Part shown: positions 34,799 to 46,879 of the stretch, piece after piece
Numbering within the stretch: the first letter of the stretch is position 1
Layout of the letters: every line of letters begins with the position of its first letter
NCBI GenBank assembly: GCA_025618425.1
Contig: CM046844.1
Coordinates: forward strand, 4,589,177-4,653,176
Source: Heliocidaris tuberculata
Taxonomy: Eukaryota; Echinodermata; Echinoidea; Camarodonta; Echinometridae
Length of the DNA: 64,000 nucleotides
Reading direction: 5' to 3'
Notes under the pieces: model-generated
What the model saw: the letters and a program-made list of their open reading frames with translations, nothing else
What the model was told of the DNA's origin: nothing
Databases searched by the model: none
Program-made: the position numbers and the translations under genes

Positions 34799-35773
34799 GA
34801 GGATTTGTGATTGTGTACATAGAGTTGTGTTTCTGTGTGTGTTGCGGCTGTTTTTGTTTTTGTTTTTTAAGGAGGGTACGTGGGGGTTAGGGGAGGTCAA
34901 AGGCCGGGTTTTGGTAAAGAAGAAAGATTTCACTCAATGTCTCTCTTATAAAAAAAAAATTTAAGGTCTTTTTCTAATGTATACATGCTCGTGTAATTCA
35001 GTGAAATAGTTTTAGTGATGATTGATTGCATTCTGGTAATGTAGGCATATTTTAGTGTGTTAAGCCTTATCTTCTATGTTCATATGATCATGTAAGTCAT
35101 TGAAATATTTTACTTGTGATTTTCATTGTCTTTTTGTTATGTAATTCAATGAAAATAATTTGAAAAAAAGAAAAAAATCCATGTATTATTGAGTGAAATC
35201 AAAATAAAGATCATTGAAAAAAGTGGGGGGGGGGAGGCTTAAATGCACTACATACAGTAGGGCCTACGTTGCCCCCCCCCCCCCCCCCTCTTATGCAAAA
35301 TCCTGGATCTGCCCCCGATGGAAGGGCATGAGTGACATGTAGTTATCTAAGCTTAATTTGCAGACCGTATAGGAACTTAGGTCAGCATACACAAAAACAG
35401 GCGGCGGAACCGAATTGCAGAACTAATAAGGACGCGTCTTTAGGAGTTCTGTGAACTGTAATGGTCATCATACACACTTGCACGCAACAGTCAATAATTA
35501 GAGTGAGCTCGAGCCGTTTCGTTGCAATATTTGGAAAATATGCCTAGGCAAGGTTGTAAAACGTAAACGCGCGGCCTGGGCTGGCCCTGGGCTGGGGCTG
35601 TGCTGTTCTCACAGCCATGACTGTATATACTGAGTGCATTAGACAGAAATTACTGCCTGTTAATGGGGAAATCTGTAATATTACTGACATTTTTCAACCT
35701 TCCCCATTTGACCTCATAGAAATCTATGTTCGGAGGTAGCTTTAATTATGAGCTCTGTGGCTTATCAATTTGG

Positions 35774-36702
35774 TATGGTGGTGTGACCTAATTTCGCGCG
35801 TGTCCTAAGTTCGCGCACTGACACTAAATACGCTCTAACAGGAGAAGGATACGCGATGCATATGTGGGACTGAGACACCGAAATCTTCGTACACCATAGA
35901 CAAACCTGAAGTCAAAAATGCGACAAAAAAAACGTAAGTAAGCTACTTATTTTCCATTTTTTAGAATGAAAATTTCTATTTTTATCTGAAAATGAGTTTA
36001 TTAGAGGAAATAACCTCCAAAAATAATGATAAAATTACAATTTCTTACACAAAATCGAGACTCGGCTTCCACCGCTACTTAACGTGTAGTGCAATGACTC
36101 TTAATGGTTTCCGTAAAAATACAAATTTAAAAAGGGAAAGTTGGAGAGACATAGAAAATGAATGATAGCTGATATAACAGAGAGAGAAAGAGAAAGAGAA
36201 ACGGCATATATCATACGGTAACAATTATATTTCGTTCAACAATCATATCACAAATCTTGACAACAATATCATCAACACATAAACGATAGTATAATTTTAG
36301 TTTTTTTTCATGAAATTGAACAAGCATATTCTTTACTGTCAAAATTTCAATGAAAACAAATAATTATTATCTATTTCGAAGTTCCAATCTGAAGTTCTGT
36401 TTATGTTAGACATTATGACTCTCTTTCGAATGTTTACATATACAATTTCGACCACAAGAGGGCGGTAAATATGCTGCGCGAAATAAGGTCACACTTTTGG
36501 AGAGACGGCCGACTCGGTAAGCCTTGTGATTTTCTCGAAATAACATTGATTCCAATCAAACATTACTTTTTACCTCTATAAAATTTTATTCTGTGGTAAA
36601 TTACGATTCCTTTGAGGTATGGAACATGATATGTAGTAATCTAAATGTCTCGTACTCTACGATAAAAGGAAAATGTGCGCGAAATATGGTCACCCCATCA
36701 TA
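35774..36702. mobile_element. ~930-bp MITE with GTGACC..ATTTCGCGC termini
   Basis: TATGGTGGTGTGACC at the left pairs with GGTCACCCCATCATA at the right, followed on each side by ATTTCGCGC. A further inverted copy of the motif lies inside at about 36473-36500. No transposase is present. Confidence 0.7.
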
Positions 36703-36979
36703 CTACTACTGTCAAAGACACGACCATGTGTGTGTGTAATTGGGTTTTTACAGACGTGTATGAATCATATATGATTATTTACGTCTGGGGACTGACCTTT
36801 AACGTCACCATCCGAAAGACTTGACTCAGTCTTGAACCTGGGTCCACTGAATCAGTTTATAACTTCCAATGTTAGCTGGATTACAGGCACACGCCACAAT
36901 GCTACCAGAAGGTAGCTGAATTAGGCTTCTCTGAAGACACAACGATATTCTAATAAAGTGTCAAATTAGGGTCTGTGCT

Positions 36980-37305
36980 TGCAGACTACTGGGACCTTTC
37001 CACCCCGACAGCTCCCCACACAACAATCTTGCATGAGGTTTCGCACGTAGATAGCATGTGTGTCATTGTGTGTAGGTTTTGAACCCATGTATATGGTGTA
37101 TAGTACACGCTGAAGTTGTTGTGAGTTTATGTCCCTGACCCGGCACTTAAATTATTGTTTGCCTCTCATTTGTTTAATATGCCACTTTAGGACGTGAAAT
37201 CTTCACAGCATCTTTGTATTGCTAGTATCTTGCTATTTATCAACAAAAATCCAATAAATCTGACGAAAAGTTTTTGAGGGCTTACCAAAACTAAACATTA
37301 GGCCT
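36980..37305 (+). repeat. Dispersed repeat, copy 2 of 2
   Basis: Direct homologue of 4030-4380. Confidence 0.7.
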
Positions 37306-37316
37306 ACATGTACTAA

Positions 37317-37680
37317 TCATGAGATTGAAATGTGAAAGAAATTGTCGCAAAGCAATCCGGAAAGGTTGATTATATAGCACATAAGAATTGGTGTATGCTG
37401 TATGGTTTTGGAATCACCAAAATGATAATAAATTGACTCAATCCTGCTAAGAGTCACATGCACTGCACACAGAAATGTGTATATGGGACCACACACAAAT
37501 GTTCGGCCAGGACATTGCAGCTGTTTCTTGTCATATTTTGAATGAGAGGGCATTTGAAGAGCAATCCTTATCAGGGGACATATACTATGATAATCTTCCA
37601 AACTAACGGAATGAGAAAGCTCACAAATTATTTTTTACCTTTCCCAGAACTCAAGCTTCCCTTTAAGATATACCGTAAAT
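37317..37680 (-). repeat. Inverted copy of the 6380-6745 repeat
   Basis: Reverse-complement match to 6380-6745. It abuts the copy of the 4030 repeat, just upstream of the copine gene. Confidence 0.65.
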
Positions 37681-38111
37681 CATTTTTAAAAATCATTAAA
37701 AAAAAAATATATGGAATTCTCTTTCATAGAGTTCTGTTAATTGAAATTAGTTCCCTGATGTACCCATTGTACTCTCTCTCTGTGCTAAAGCGCTCTACTT
37801 ATGCTGGGGAAGGGGAGGGGAAAGGGGAAGGTACTGCTTGGGAAAATGGGAGGTACATGTATAAAGTACAAAAAAAACAGAGTACCACAAATTCTCCAAA
37901 CCAGAATTCTTCCAGTGATTATCAGAAAAATTATGGTCCTTTTGCAGAGTTGGATGACTGTTTTAGAAGCCCATTGGGAGTATAGGCTGTGGAGTTTACT
38001 GTCATAATAAATTCCAACTTTTATTTTGATTTCTTTGCACAGGTGTCTTGTTGGAGAAATCATAGAAGTCCTAGCAAAAGAGAGGTATTTGTTTCAAGGA
38101 ATCAACACATC

Positions 38112-41100
38112 ATGGGTCGCAGCACACCTGGAGATCTTGACACTCTTGTCACTCAAATGGACAACATTACACTCTTTGTTATGAAAATTATTTTTGTTGT
38201 GATAGTCATCATCATCACCCATAACATCTACACTTGGTGTACCCAAAGAAACAAGTCGAGCAGGACCGCATCATCAAAGAGCTCATCAAAGGCTACACCT
38301 GAGGCTTCAAGCACTGCATCCACACATCAAACCTCTGGTCCCCCAAACAGAGATCCACCATCTTATGATAGCATCTACCCAGACCTGAGCAAAGAATTGA
38401 ACGCAGCCAAGAAAGGAGGAGGTGGAGGGGGACTGTTCTCTTGGCTCTTTGGATCGGGAGGTGATGGGGCTCGAGATGCTGTGTTCCGAAGGATTGCAGA
38501 CCAGTTCTATTCTGTGGATGAAGTCAGTAATGCCATTCGACAGTCGGGCCTAGAATCAAGTAACCTGATCTTTGGTAAGCATGCAATCGACAACAAATAG
38601 TAGTAGCAGACTTTATTCGATAACTTGTTTAGCACTAGGCTAATCTGCCACAAGATCCATGAAGCCGTCCCGACGTTGGGAATACTATGCATTATCTTGA
38701 TTACTAGTAGTAGTATTATTAGGCAGAATGAGGGATTAGATTTGCAAGATCCATGAAGCCGTCCCGACGTTGGGAATACTATGCATTATCTTGATTACTA
38801 GTAGTAGTATTATTAGGCAGAATGAGGGATTAGATTTGCAAATATACTATATTTCATGAGAAGATAAAACAATCAAAATAGGAGGAGAATTAGTAGATGG
38901 ATGAGTAAGAACATAGGAGTAAGTGAGGGAGAGAAAGCTATATAATAAGAGGAAAGGGGAGGTGCAAAACATGAGATATTAAGGTGATGAAGAGAAAGAG
39001 AGAGAGTGATAGAGAAAGATACTCAGAGGTCCTCTTTTTTACATGTTTATTGTCATTATCAAATGTATACTGACATTTAATTTTTGGAGATGTTCTTCCA
39101 CGGCAACACATAATGATATGATTCCCTTAATTTTTTTCAGGTGTTGATTTTACTAAGAGTAACTTGCATACTGGAATGCAGACATATGGAGGAAGGAGTC
39201 TGCATAGCATCCAGCCAGGAGAGATGAATCCCTATCAGCAGGTTTGTAAGAATCTCTCGCAATGTTGAAGTCTGCTAATGAAAATGTATTCTTATAGAAG
39301 ATGTCTGCAGTGGCATTCACAGTGTTTGAACATTGTAAATATGAATCTTGGGGTGTCATGGCTTGTTCGGACTAGCAAAAGAGCGACTCAGATTTGAACC
39401 TGGGACCGATCAGAGTCAGAGAAGACAGTGAGCTGACCGTATACTGCTGACGCTGACAGTACTGCAAGACCAACTCGCATCATATTTCTGCTTTTCTTTT
39501 CTTTTTTTGACAGGTGATATCCATCATTGGTCGTTCCTTAGCTCCTTTTGATGATGATGGTCTTATTCCTGTCTTTGGTTTTGGAGATATTTCAACACAG
39601 GATAAGAGAGTATTTCCATTTAGGTAAGTAATCTTACATCTTCAACTTACACATTCACTTGTGCTCATTGATCAAAAGACATATTCTTCTTCTAAGTGAT
39701 GATGCAATGATTAAAATGAAACAAATGAAAAAAATATTACCTTTGTTTTATTTTTTTAAATTCAATTTTGCTTTTTGCCTCTAATTGACTATTTGAAGCA
39801 GCAGTTATTTTCCCTTAGGGCATTGTTTACACTACAGTAATAGGCATATTTATATTGTACATGCATATATGTAGGTAGACTAATGGAAAGTCTACTCTGA
39901 TGCATTGGCAGTGATAGATTTAGCTTGTGGTCACTGTTATTCACTTTATACACCCCTTCTATCAGGAATATTGCAGTTCCCTGCCTCCATGGTACTGACA
40001 AAGTTTAAAAATAGGTATATTCCATTAACCTCAGTATAAAACAGTAATATTGTATGCCACACCAGACCATTCATTGTGAAGTAAAAAAAAATATTTGTTT
40101 CCTTCCTAATCTAAAAACATTTGTTTCCTTCCTAATCTAAAAACATAACCAAGAGACAGATGGTGTGCTCTACCCCATATCCAACACTGAATGTACATTT
40201 ATGCTGATAGTTCCTCAGTCATGAATACAAGAAAAAGAATATTTCTATTTATCCAAAATTTAACTCCTGACCCCACCATTTCAAATTTTAAAGAGGGGCC
40301 TACAGTACGCAGACCCATTTAATTTCAGTCTGGACCCCTGTGAAAAAGCTTGGCTTGGAACCATGCTTATTATTTTTGTTTTTATCTCTCCTTTTTAAAC
40401 TTTCTTCATACAGACAAGATGGTATCTGTCATGGTTTCCAAGACGTGTTAGACTGTTACACAAGGATTGCATCCAGTATTCAGATGAGTGGACCAACTAA
40501 CTTTGCACCTGTCATCAGACAGGCTATTGACATCGTGAAGAAGACACAAGCGGTAAGATTTGATTTATTAGTCATATTAATACAGGGGTGCAGCCAGAAT
40601 AGTTTTTATTGGGTGTAGTGGGGGGGGGGGGGGGGGGGGGGGGGGCGGGGAGTTGTCAGACAAGGTTTTCGAACAAGATATGGGAATCCTGTCTAGCCAG
40701 CACTAAAATACTCCTTCGTCAGTATTCTTATTTGCAACTTCTTTGCAGACAGGTGTTGTGACACATTTTTAATACGGGAAATATATAATATATATATATA
40801 TTTTCAAATTTGGTAAGGTTACAATTGGTCTTAATTTTTCATCAACAGTTAAAGTGACCAACCAACTGAAAAAAGAATTTGTATACCGCTAGGAAGTATA
40901 AAATCAACCTCAAATGACTTTATCTGAAATTAGGTCAACAGTTTAGGAGTATGAAGGAAATAAAGGATAACATGAAGGTGCTCGCGCGGAACCGAACTTC
41001 CTGGTTGGGTTCCGCACGAGCCCTTATCTTGGCGAGCGCGTACGGGTACGTTGAGTAGTCTACTCAAGAGTTGCTTTTATGCTTATAGAGAGTATAAGTT

Positions 41101-42655
41101 AACTTGTAATATCTCTTTATAGAAGTGATATTCGAAGCCCACATTTGGAATATAGTAGAATGACATGGAACCTCTAACATACAGAGTAAAATATTTTTTG
41201 GTGATTGGTACCCTTTAAAGACTGGCTGATAGAAATTTTTAATGGGAGGGAATGTTGCCCGCTATACCTACACCCCTGCAGATTTATTTGAAATTCTGTT
41301 TATGGGATACGATATTATCTGCTGTAAAAATTGGTCCAATGTTGTTAACAATACCAAAACCACAAACATATTACTGCATTGTTTCTGTGATTTTGATTCC
41401 CTTTTCAATCTGGTAGCTTTTTTCACCTTCAAGTTCATACCCCCTCTTCTTATCTCCCCTCCTCCTCCTTTTTTTTAAAACCTAATTAAGTACCCAAGCT
41501 GGCAGTAGGCTTATAACATAAGTTTTATTCAATTGACAGTCTTTTATTTCTTTCTATGTTTACCTAGTGGCAGTACTTTTTTTTTCTTTGTAACTCAGTA
41601 GTTCTCTTCCGACTTTCCTTTGCTCATTTTAAAATCTAAAGTCCATTTGTGCATACATTGAAACCACATTATATCACACTCTTTGGGAACAAGAGATTTT
41701 AATTTATTGAAATTTTGTTTTATTTGGGCTTAAAACATAGAAACCAAAGACCAGCAAATATTTTTGTCTTAACAATGTCCTTTATAAATATCCACAGACA
41801 TAATTTAATTTCATTAAAGTGATTGATTAACTTTGCCCAGGATTGAAAAAAAAAAAATCACTGTTCCAGCTAATGCTGTAATCATAATTGCAAACCTTTA
41901 GGTCAGACAGGAATCGCCTGAGTTTTATAAGCTGATCGGTAGTTTCTATATCAAGATATTTACGATTGAACATTGTGTCGGGATAGAGTACCACCGAACC
42001 CTGAAGAACTCTTACGGTTGGCATACCTCGCTCTATCACAGAATACCGTACGGGCTGGAAACCCGCTCTGAAATCGCCAAGCGCCGGAGCTTGGTTTTTG
42101 TGACTGCAGCGCAGCGAAGAAGCCGAGCGACTTGCGCTAGCGATCGATCACGATTTTCTCTTTTTTAGGATCGTAAACGGGTTCCATTTTCTCTCATACT
42201 TTCACATATCCTTAATTATATATGTAGTTAGAGGATTGCATACAATTCACTTGCATTTGAGCTGATTTCACAATTTTTCACAAAGTTAATCAATCCCTTT
42301 AATAGCCCATTCCTTTTTCCTCTCCCCGCTCTTTCTCATTTAGCAGTACCACATTCTCATCATCATAGCTGATGGACAGGTGAACAGTGAGAGACAGACG
42401 AGAGAAGCGATCGTAGAAGCATCTCAATACTCTCTGTCTATCATCATGGTAGGTGTAGGAGATGGACCTTGGGACATGATGAAGGAGTTTGATGACAAGC
42501 TGCCCAGGAGGAAGTTTGATAACTTTCAGTTTGTGGATTTCTTCCGGGTCATAGCCGGGCGTGAGAACGCCGAGGCAGCGTTTGCTTTGAATGCTCTCAT
42601 GGAAATACCGGATCAGTACAAGCTCATTCGGAAATTAGGATTGCTGGATTTCTAG
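38112..42655 (+). CDS. Copine-domain (vWA) protein, RGLG-like, membrane-anchored
   Basis: Exons 38112-38574, 39141-39241, 39514-39623, 40414-40552 and 42344-42655 join in phase to 374 codons. Residues 19-39 are a strongly hydrophobic helix, followed by a Ser/Thr-rich basic stretch, a PPSY motif (82-85), a Gly-rich hinge and, from about 125, a copine-type von Willebrand A domain. The MIDAS-like DFTKSN is at 157-162, [10 protein letters not shown] in exon 4, and [10 protein letters not shown] then [17 protein letters not shown] in exon 5. The domain most resembles that of RGLG ubiquitin ligases, but there is no C-terminal RING finger (the protein ends shortly after [15 protein letters not shown]) and no C2 domains as in animal copines. 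PPSY could recruit WW-domain ligases; this is inference. The ATG at 38112 was chosen as the first in the frame after a likely acceptor at 38041. The last intron ends TAGCAG, so one Gln may be optional. Confidence 0.9.
38651..38838 (+). repeat. Perfect 94-bp tandem duplication in copine intron 1
   Basis: The unit, starting CAAGATCCATGAAGCCGTCC, occurs at 38651-38744 and 38745-38838 with no visible difference, so it is a recent duplication. Confidence 0.95.
40093..40144 (+). repeat. Perfect 26-bp tandem duplication
   Basis: ATTTGTTTCCTTCCTAATCT plus AAAAAC occurs twice in succession in copine intron 3. Confidence 0.95.
40620..40645. repeat. 26-base G run
   Basis: Uninterrupted G tract in copine intron 4, 68 bases after the donor. 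Confidence 0.95.
40860..41217 (+). repeat. Dispersed repeat, copy 2 of 2
   Basis: Homologue of 11935-12238 with an internal GC-rich insertion. Confidence 0.75.
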
Positions 42656-42842
42656 AATATAAAGAGAACCAAACTGCTTGAATAGACTTTGAGAGGTGTA
42701 AAGATTCCATGTATTTATTTTTTGATTGATTAATAATTTCAGTTCTTTGTGAATGATTGCTTTTGTACTCTTTGAAACTGAATTTGTTCAAGCTATCCTT
42801 CCATTTTAATTTTTGGACGCATTTGAATACGGTGTAATGAGA

Positions 42843-42848
42843 AATAAA
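42843..42848 (+). terminator. Poly(A) signal of the copine gene
   Basis: AATAAA, 188 bases past the stop codon, the first canonical signal downstream. Confidence 0.6.
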
Positions 42849-44912
42849 CCTCCTTTACGAAACTGCATTATATAATTGTGGAATATGTATGGCAAAGAGA
42901 TTTAAAGGTACTTCATCCCTTTTGCAGCCCTAAATTTTGAAGTTGTGTGAGTATGCGATAAATAACAAAAGAGTTCTAATTCGAAGACTTGTGAGGATGT
43001 GAAAAGGATTATCATTTGCTTTTAAGTAAGTAATAACAACATTTTGGTAACACTTTGTTTTTATAAATAATTTTAAAAATTGCATAATTTTTGAAATTAT
43101 TTTTGGACCGTTACTACATGTACTAGTACTTAGCACATGTTCTTGCGTTGATTTTTAAATAGCTCCCTATGGGACAAAAGCAAGATTTTAATTTATTACA
43201 ACGGAGTTATGGAACTTGTGACCTTGAAATTTCATAGACAGTTATCTATAGGATGTCTTCTAAACTGTGCAAAGTTTCGCAGAATTTTGGGTCAGTCTGC
43301 AAAAGGGATGAAGTACCTTTAACATACCAGTACAGCACAAGCCAAAAGAAGTGACGTGATGTTCAAACATCCAAAATCAAACTTTAAACCCTTTGTTTTT
43401 ATTATTATTATTATTTATTCAACCATTGCACAGTATCCATCACTATTTATTGGGATTTACAAAGTTTTCATGGCAAGTTGTCTCGAGATAATGGCACTCC
43501 CATAATTTACCACAGTAATGCTACTTATAATTTTCTCATTGTTATTTATGCACTTCTTCTTAAAAAGGGCAGAATACTTCTCATTGATGATCAGGTGACA
43601 ATTACAAAAGTAGAGAAATAATTATGTAATTTGATGTTTTAACAGGTTCCAATTACCAAAAATATTTTGCCCTGTATGAGGAGTGCCATATCACTAAACT
43701 ATATTCAAAATATGAGCTTCAACTTAAACTTATATAAAGAGATAATGCAAGTTGGAATACACTCTCAAGATATGTAAAATTTACTTGTGTGTCGACTAGT
43801 CGATGCTCCTGTACGCGTTTTCACAGAATAGTGCATGCACAGAAAGCCCAAGGAATTTTATGTTATTTTTTATTTTTATCATACTCCTTAACCATTAACC
43901 CATAGAATGCCAGGTTCAGTTTTTTGAGGTTGATTTGTATCATACCAATTGTACACAAAATATTTTGAAATGACACTTTTTATAGTTTTATAATCATATT
44001 TTATATTCCTTTCATAATTTTCATGCAAGATTTAATATGCCAGGAGTAGAGAAGTTTGCATTTTTTCACAATATTTTTAGGTTCAGCTGGAATGGAGTAA
44101 TACACAAGTTTAAAAGCTTTCAATTTCATTAAAATATATTTCATAAGGATTATATTATAAAGAAATGCACACTAATATTGCGAAACCCATTTGAAAGCAG
44201 CCTAAGTTAAATCTGCTTTAAACTTACATATAAGGACAAGTGTCGACCTCTCCTCTGCAAATTACTGGAAGTATTTTACAACAGTAAAAAACAAAAACGG
44301 TACTAAACAAAATTTAGTAAGAAATTATTATTAGAAATTAAGTTCATGATGACTTCAGTATTACATGCATTTATTTTCATTTGGTTGCAGAATTTGGGTA
44401 ATTTGTAACTGATAAATAGGTCAACACTGGCCAGTGTATAAGGTTTAATATTATAGTTAATTATATGCATGTGACTCCTGTCTTTCTTGCTTGCTTGCTT
44501 GCTGAATACTTTTTATTTTGCTGTAACCCAGTTGATTTGATGAAAAGACAGTTTGATGTGTTTAATCAAGTTTTTATGTATTTTCACTTATGAGAAAATA
44601 TTAATTGAATGCTACCGAACAAATAACATGAAATGTAATATACATACATGTATATATATATATATATATATTCCATAAATATAAATTTTGAATCTATCTT
44701 ATGAATCTGCTACAGAGACAAGAGAGATCAAATAGTTACAAATGATAAGATGTATTTATCTTGAACCATTTTTAATATTTAAAAAAGTCAATGCACTTGG
44801 TACTTCTTAACAATTACATGCGATCAACACCATATTAAATTATTTTTTCTAAATTTTAGATCAAACTTCCAAGGTTCGCAGTCAGGGACTAAAAATAGTG
44901 GTCTGTTTCGTT
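42849..44912. other. Convergent intergenic region
   Basis: AT-rich DNA between the copine gene and the minus-strand gene at 45.2 kb. I see no exon, TIR pair or RNA gene, only short TA and CTTG repeats (near 44650 and 44485). Confidence 0.5.
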
Positions 44913-44918
44913 TTTATT
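44913..44918 (-). terminator. Candidate poly(A) signal of the 45.2-kb gene
   Basis: TTTATT on the plus strand, AATAAA on the minus strand, about 245 bases past the stop. Confidence 0.4.
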
Positions 44919-45163
44919 ATACATGTATGTTAGTATTAGATGTATGTGAACATATTGTAAGAGTTTTTTTTCCCTATTATTCCACCTGAAATTATTGTGT
45001 AAAAAAATATTACATTAAACGCAAACAATAACATTCCTGTTGGCCTACAGATACTTGTGAAAGTCCATATACATGTATATTTTTCATTGTTTGGCAAGGT
45101 AGACTGAGTTGCTTTCCAATGTTCATATCTGCTCTTGTCTAATATCACGCCAGTGTGATAATT

Positions 45164-46028
45164 TCATTTTGTCTTTACGGTTGCATTATTGCTTGTCTTC
45201 GTTTGTGTTGGTGCTTTGGTCCCTTTGGCCTCAAGGTTTGGTCTGTTTTGATGATATTTCTTTTCTAGCCTTCTCTCAACCGATGGAATACTGGCCACTT
45301 TCTCTGCTCTGTCCAATGATCCTCTCCACAACGGTCTATGGAACACCAAGCCATCGTTGCCACCCTGAGTAATAGGTGGCAAGAACAGTTCTCCAGATGC
45401 CTTCTTTGTCTTACTCTTCTTCTCGGTCGATGGAAGACCATCATACACTGGCTTTCGGAAGATCAAAGGTAGCTTCAAATTCTGCAGGACAGTCTCGGCG
45501 TTGTAGTTTCCGAATTCTTTCATGCGGCATCGCTGCGTGACGTTGAAACGTAGATGCCGATCATGAAGAGGCAGTGACGGCGAGCCTTCAACCGTAGATG
45601 ACCTCTGGTTCCATTCCGTGTCGGCATTCCGCGCGCTGTGGGTCTGTGCATCTCCCTTGGGGATGCGGGGATGGATCGTGAGCGGATCGAGGCGGACGGC
45701 GAGAAGTTTACCGCTGGATACCCGTTTACTGCTTTGGTCAGTGTCTTGGCAAGGTGTCTTCCAGTGAGTAATTCCCATGCGCCTGGGCCTGGACTTCATG
45801 ATGCGGTAATCTCCACCAGTGATGGGTATGCTTCTGCTGTTGGACTTAGGCTTGCATGATGTAAGGTAATCCGTGATCTGTCAATACAACAAATAAAATC
45901 ACAGAATAATTCCATTTAAACGGGGAAGACGTGTGTCAAACCATGCAAAAAGCATATACCTTTCCAACTTGTAACATGAAGTTGGCTTTATCCAAAAGGA
46001 AGAGACTCTTGGTCAATGGAATTCCCAT
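45164..46028 (-). CDS. Two-exon gene of unknown function, basic C-terminus
   Basis: Exon 46028-45960 and exon 45877-45164 are separated by an 82-bp intron (donor AAG/GTATAT, acceptor TTGACAG) and join in phase to about 260 residues. The start reads MGIPLTKSLFLLDKANFMLQ and continues VGKITDYLTSCKP. The middle has LRFNVTQRCRMKEFGNYN, and the tail is rich in Lys, Thr, Gln and Asn. No membrane segment or catalytic motif is visible and I do not recognise the family. The long exon is supported by 238 open codons at higher GC than its surroundings and by an open frame running exactly from the acceptor. The start is uncertain: the ATG lies at the very edge of a TTAA-flanked MITE, and an in-frame stop occurs about 30 bases inside the MITE. 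Upstream exons may therefore exist. Confidence 0.65.
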
Positions 46029-46443
46029 TAACCCTTTCAGGACAGGAATTATTTAAGGGCTAAATTGATCACATTTTGTTCTTCAAATTGGCAACAATAA
46101 TATTTTTCTTTTAGTGCTACATGGTTCTAACACAATGTAATGTCTTTGAAAACAATATACATCATTAGAAACTTAGTCGAAAAGTTGAAAAAATTGCCAA
46201 TTTTGATAAAAAATAGTGATTTTGAACCTCTCAATGTGTTGCCAATTTAAGGATTATGAAGCTTATTCTCCTTTTTGAAATTCCTGGCATCAAACGCAAT
46301 ATGGTCATGCAAGAAAAATGGACACAGTGTGTGCAGAAATGTTTGCTCTTTCTACTCGTGCATCTGGTATATTTTTTAGAGCTCTGAATCAAAAGTTATT
46401 GAGCCCAACCACAAAATGTGGTCAATTGTCTTGAAAGGGTTAA
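46028..46443. mobile_element. ~412-bp TTAA-flanked MITE (piggyBac-like), copy 1
   Basis: TTAA at 46028-46031 and 46440-46443 flank termini CCCTTTCAGGACA and TGTCTTGAAAGGG. TTAA duplications and CCC-initiated ends are hallmarks of piggyBac elements. The other copies are at 52352-52766 and 58957-59373. No transposase frame is present. Confidence 0.85.
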
Positions 46444-46475
46444 ATGTCTATCTAAATTAAAGTGAAAGCCACATG

Positions 46476-46740
46476 ATGGTGGTGGTTAAGATGCTGATGA
46501 TGATGCCACAATTGATGGTGATAATTATGATGATGATGGTAATGATGGGTGATGATGGTGTTGATAATGATGGTGTTGATGATAATGATGGTGATGATGA
46601 TAATGATGGTGTTGATGATAATGATGGTGATGATGATAATGATGGTGTTGATGATAATGATGGTGATGATGATAATGATGGTGATGATGATAATGGTGAT
46701 GACGAGGATGATGATAATGGAGGAGGAAGGCTAAAAATCA
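46476..46740 (+). repeat. GATGATAATGATGGTGTT minisatellite
   Basis: Imperfect ATG-trinucleotide tract with a higher-order unit of about 36 bases repeated several times. The long Asp/Met frames in it are low-complexity artefacts. Confidence 0.9.
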
Positions 46741-46879
46741 CTGAGAGGAAGATGATGAAGTGGACGATAGTGATGATTACCACCGATGATTTTGTGCATA
46801 AGATTGAAAATGACGATGACAATGGCGTTTGTGATTGAGAAGGCTATAATGATTAAGATTATAATGATGACAATTTATA

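Larger units (their letters stand above)
33737..35580. mobile_element. 1.85-kb inverted-repeat element with nested MITE
   Basis: The segment 33737-33817 is reverse-complementary, with mismatches, to 35500-35580 (shared ACAACCTTGCCTAGGCA, GAAACGGCTCGAGCTCAC). Inside are an open frame of 119 codons (33776-34135) that starts within the arm and matches no family I know, a GA microsatellite and the 34207-34798 MITE. Confidence 0.65.

Noticed and set aside
46473..46838. 121-codon frames on both strands in the ATG-repeat tract
   Set aside because: Pure low-complexity translation of a GATGATAATGATGGT minisatellite; no splice sites or family match.
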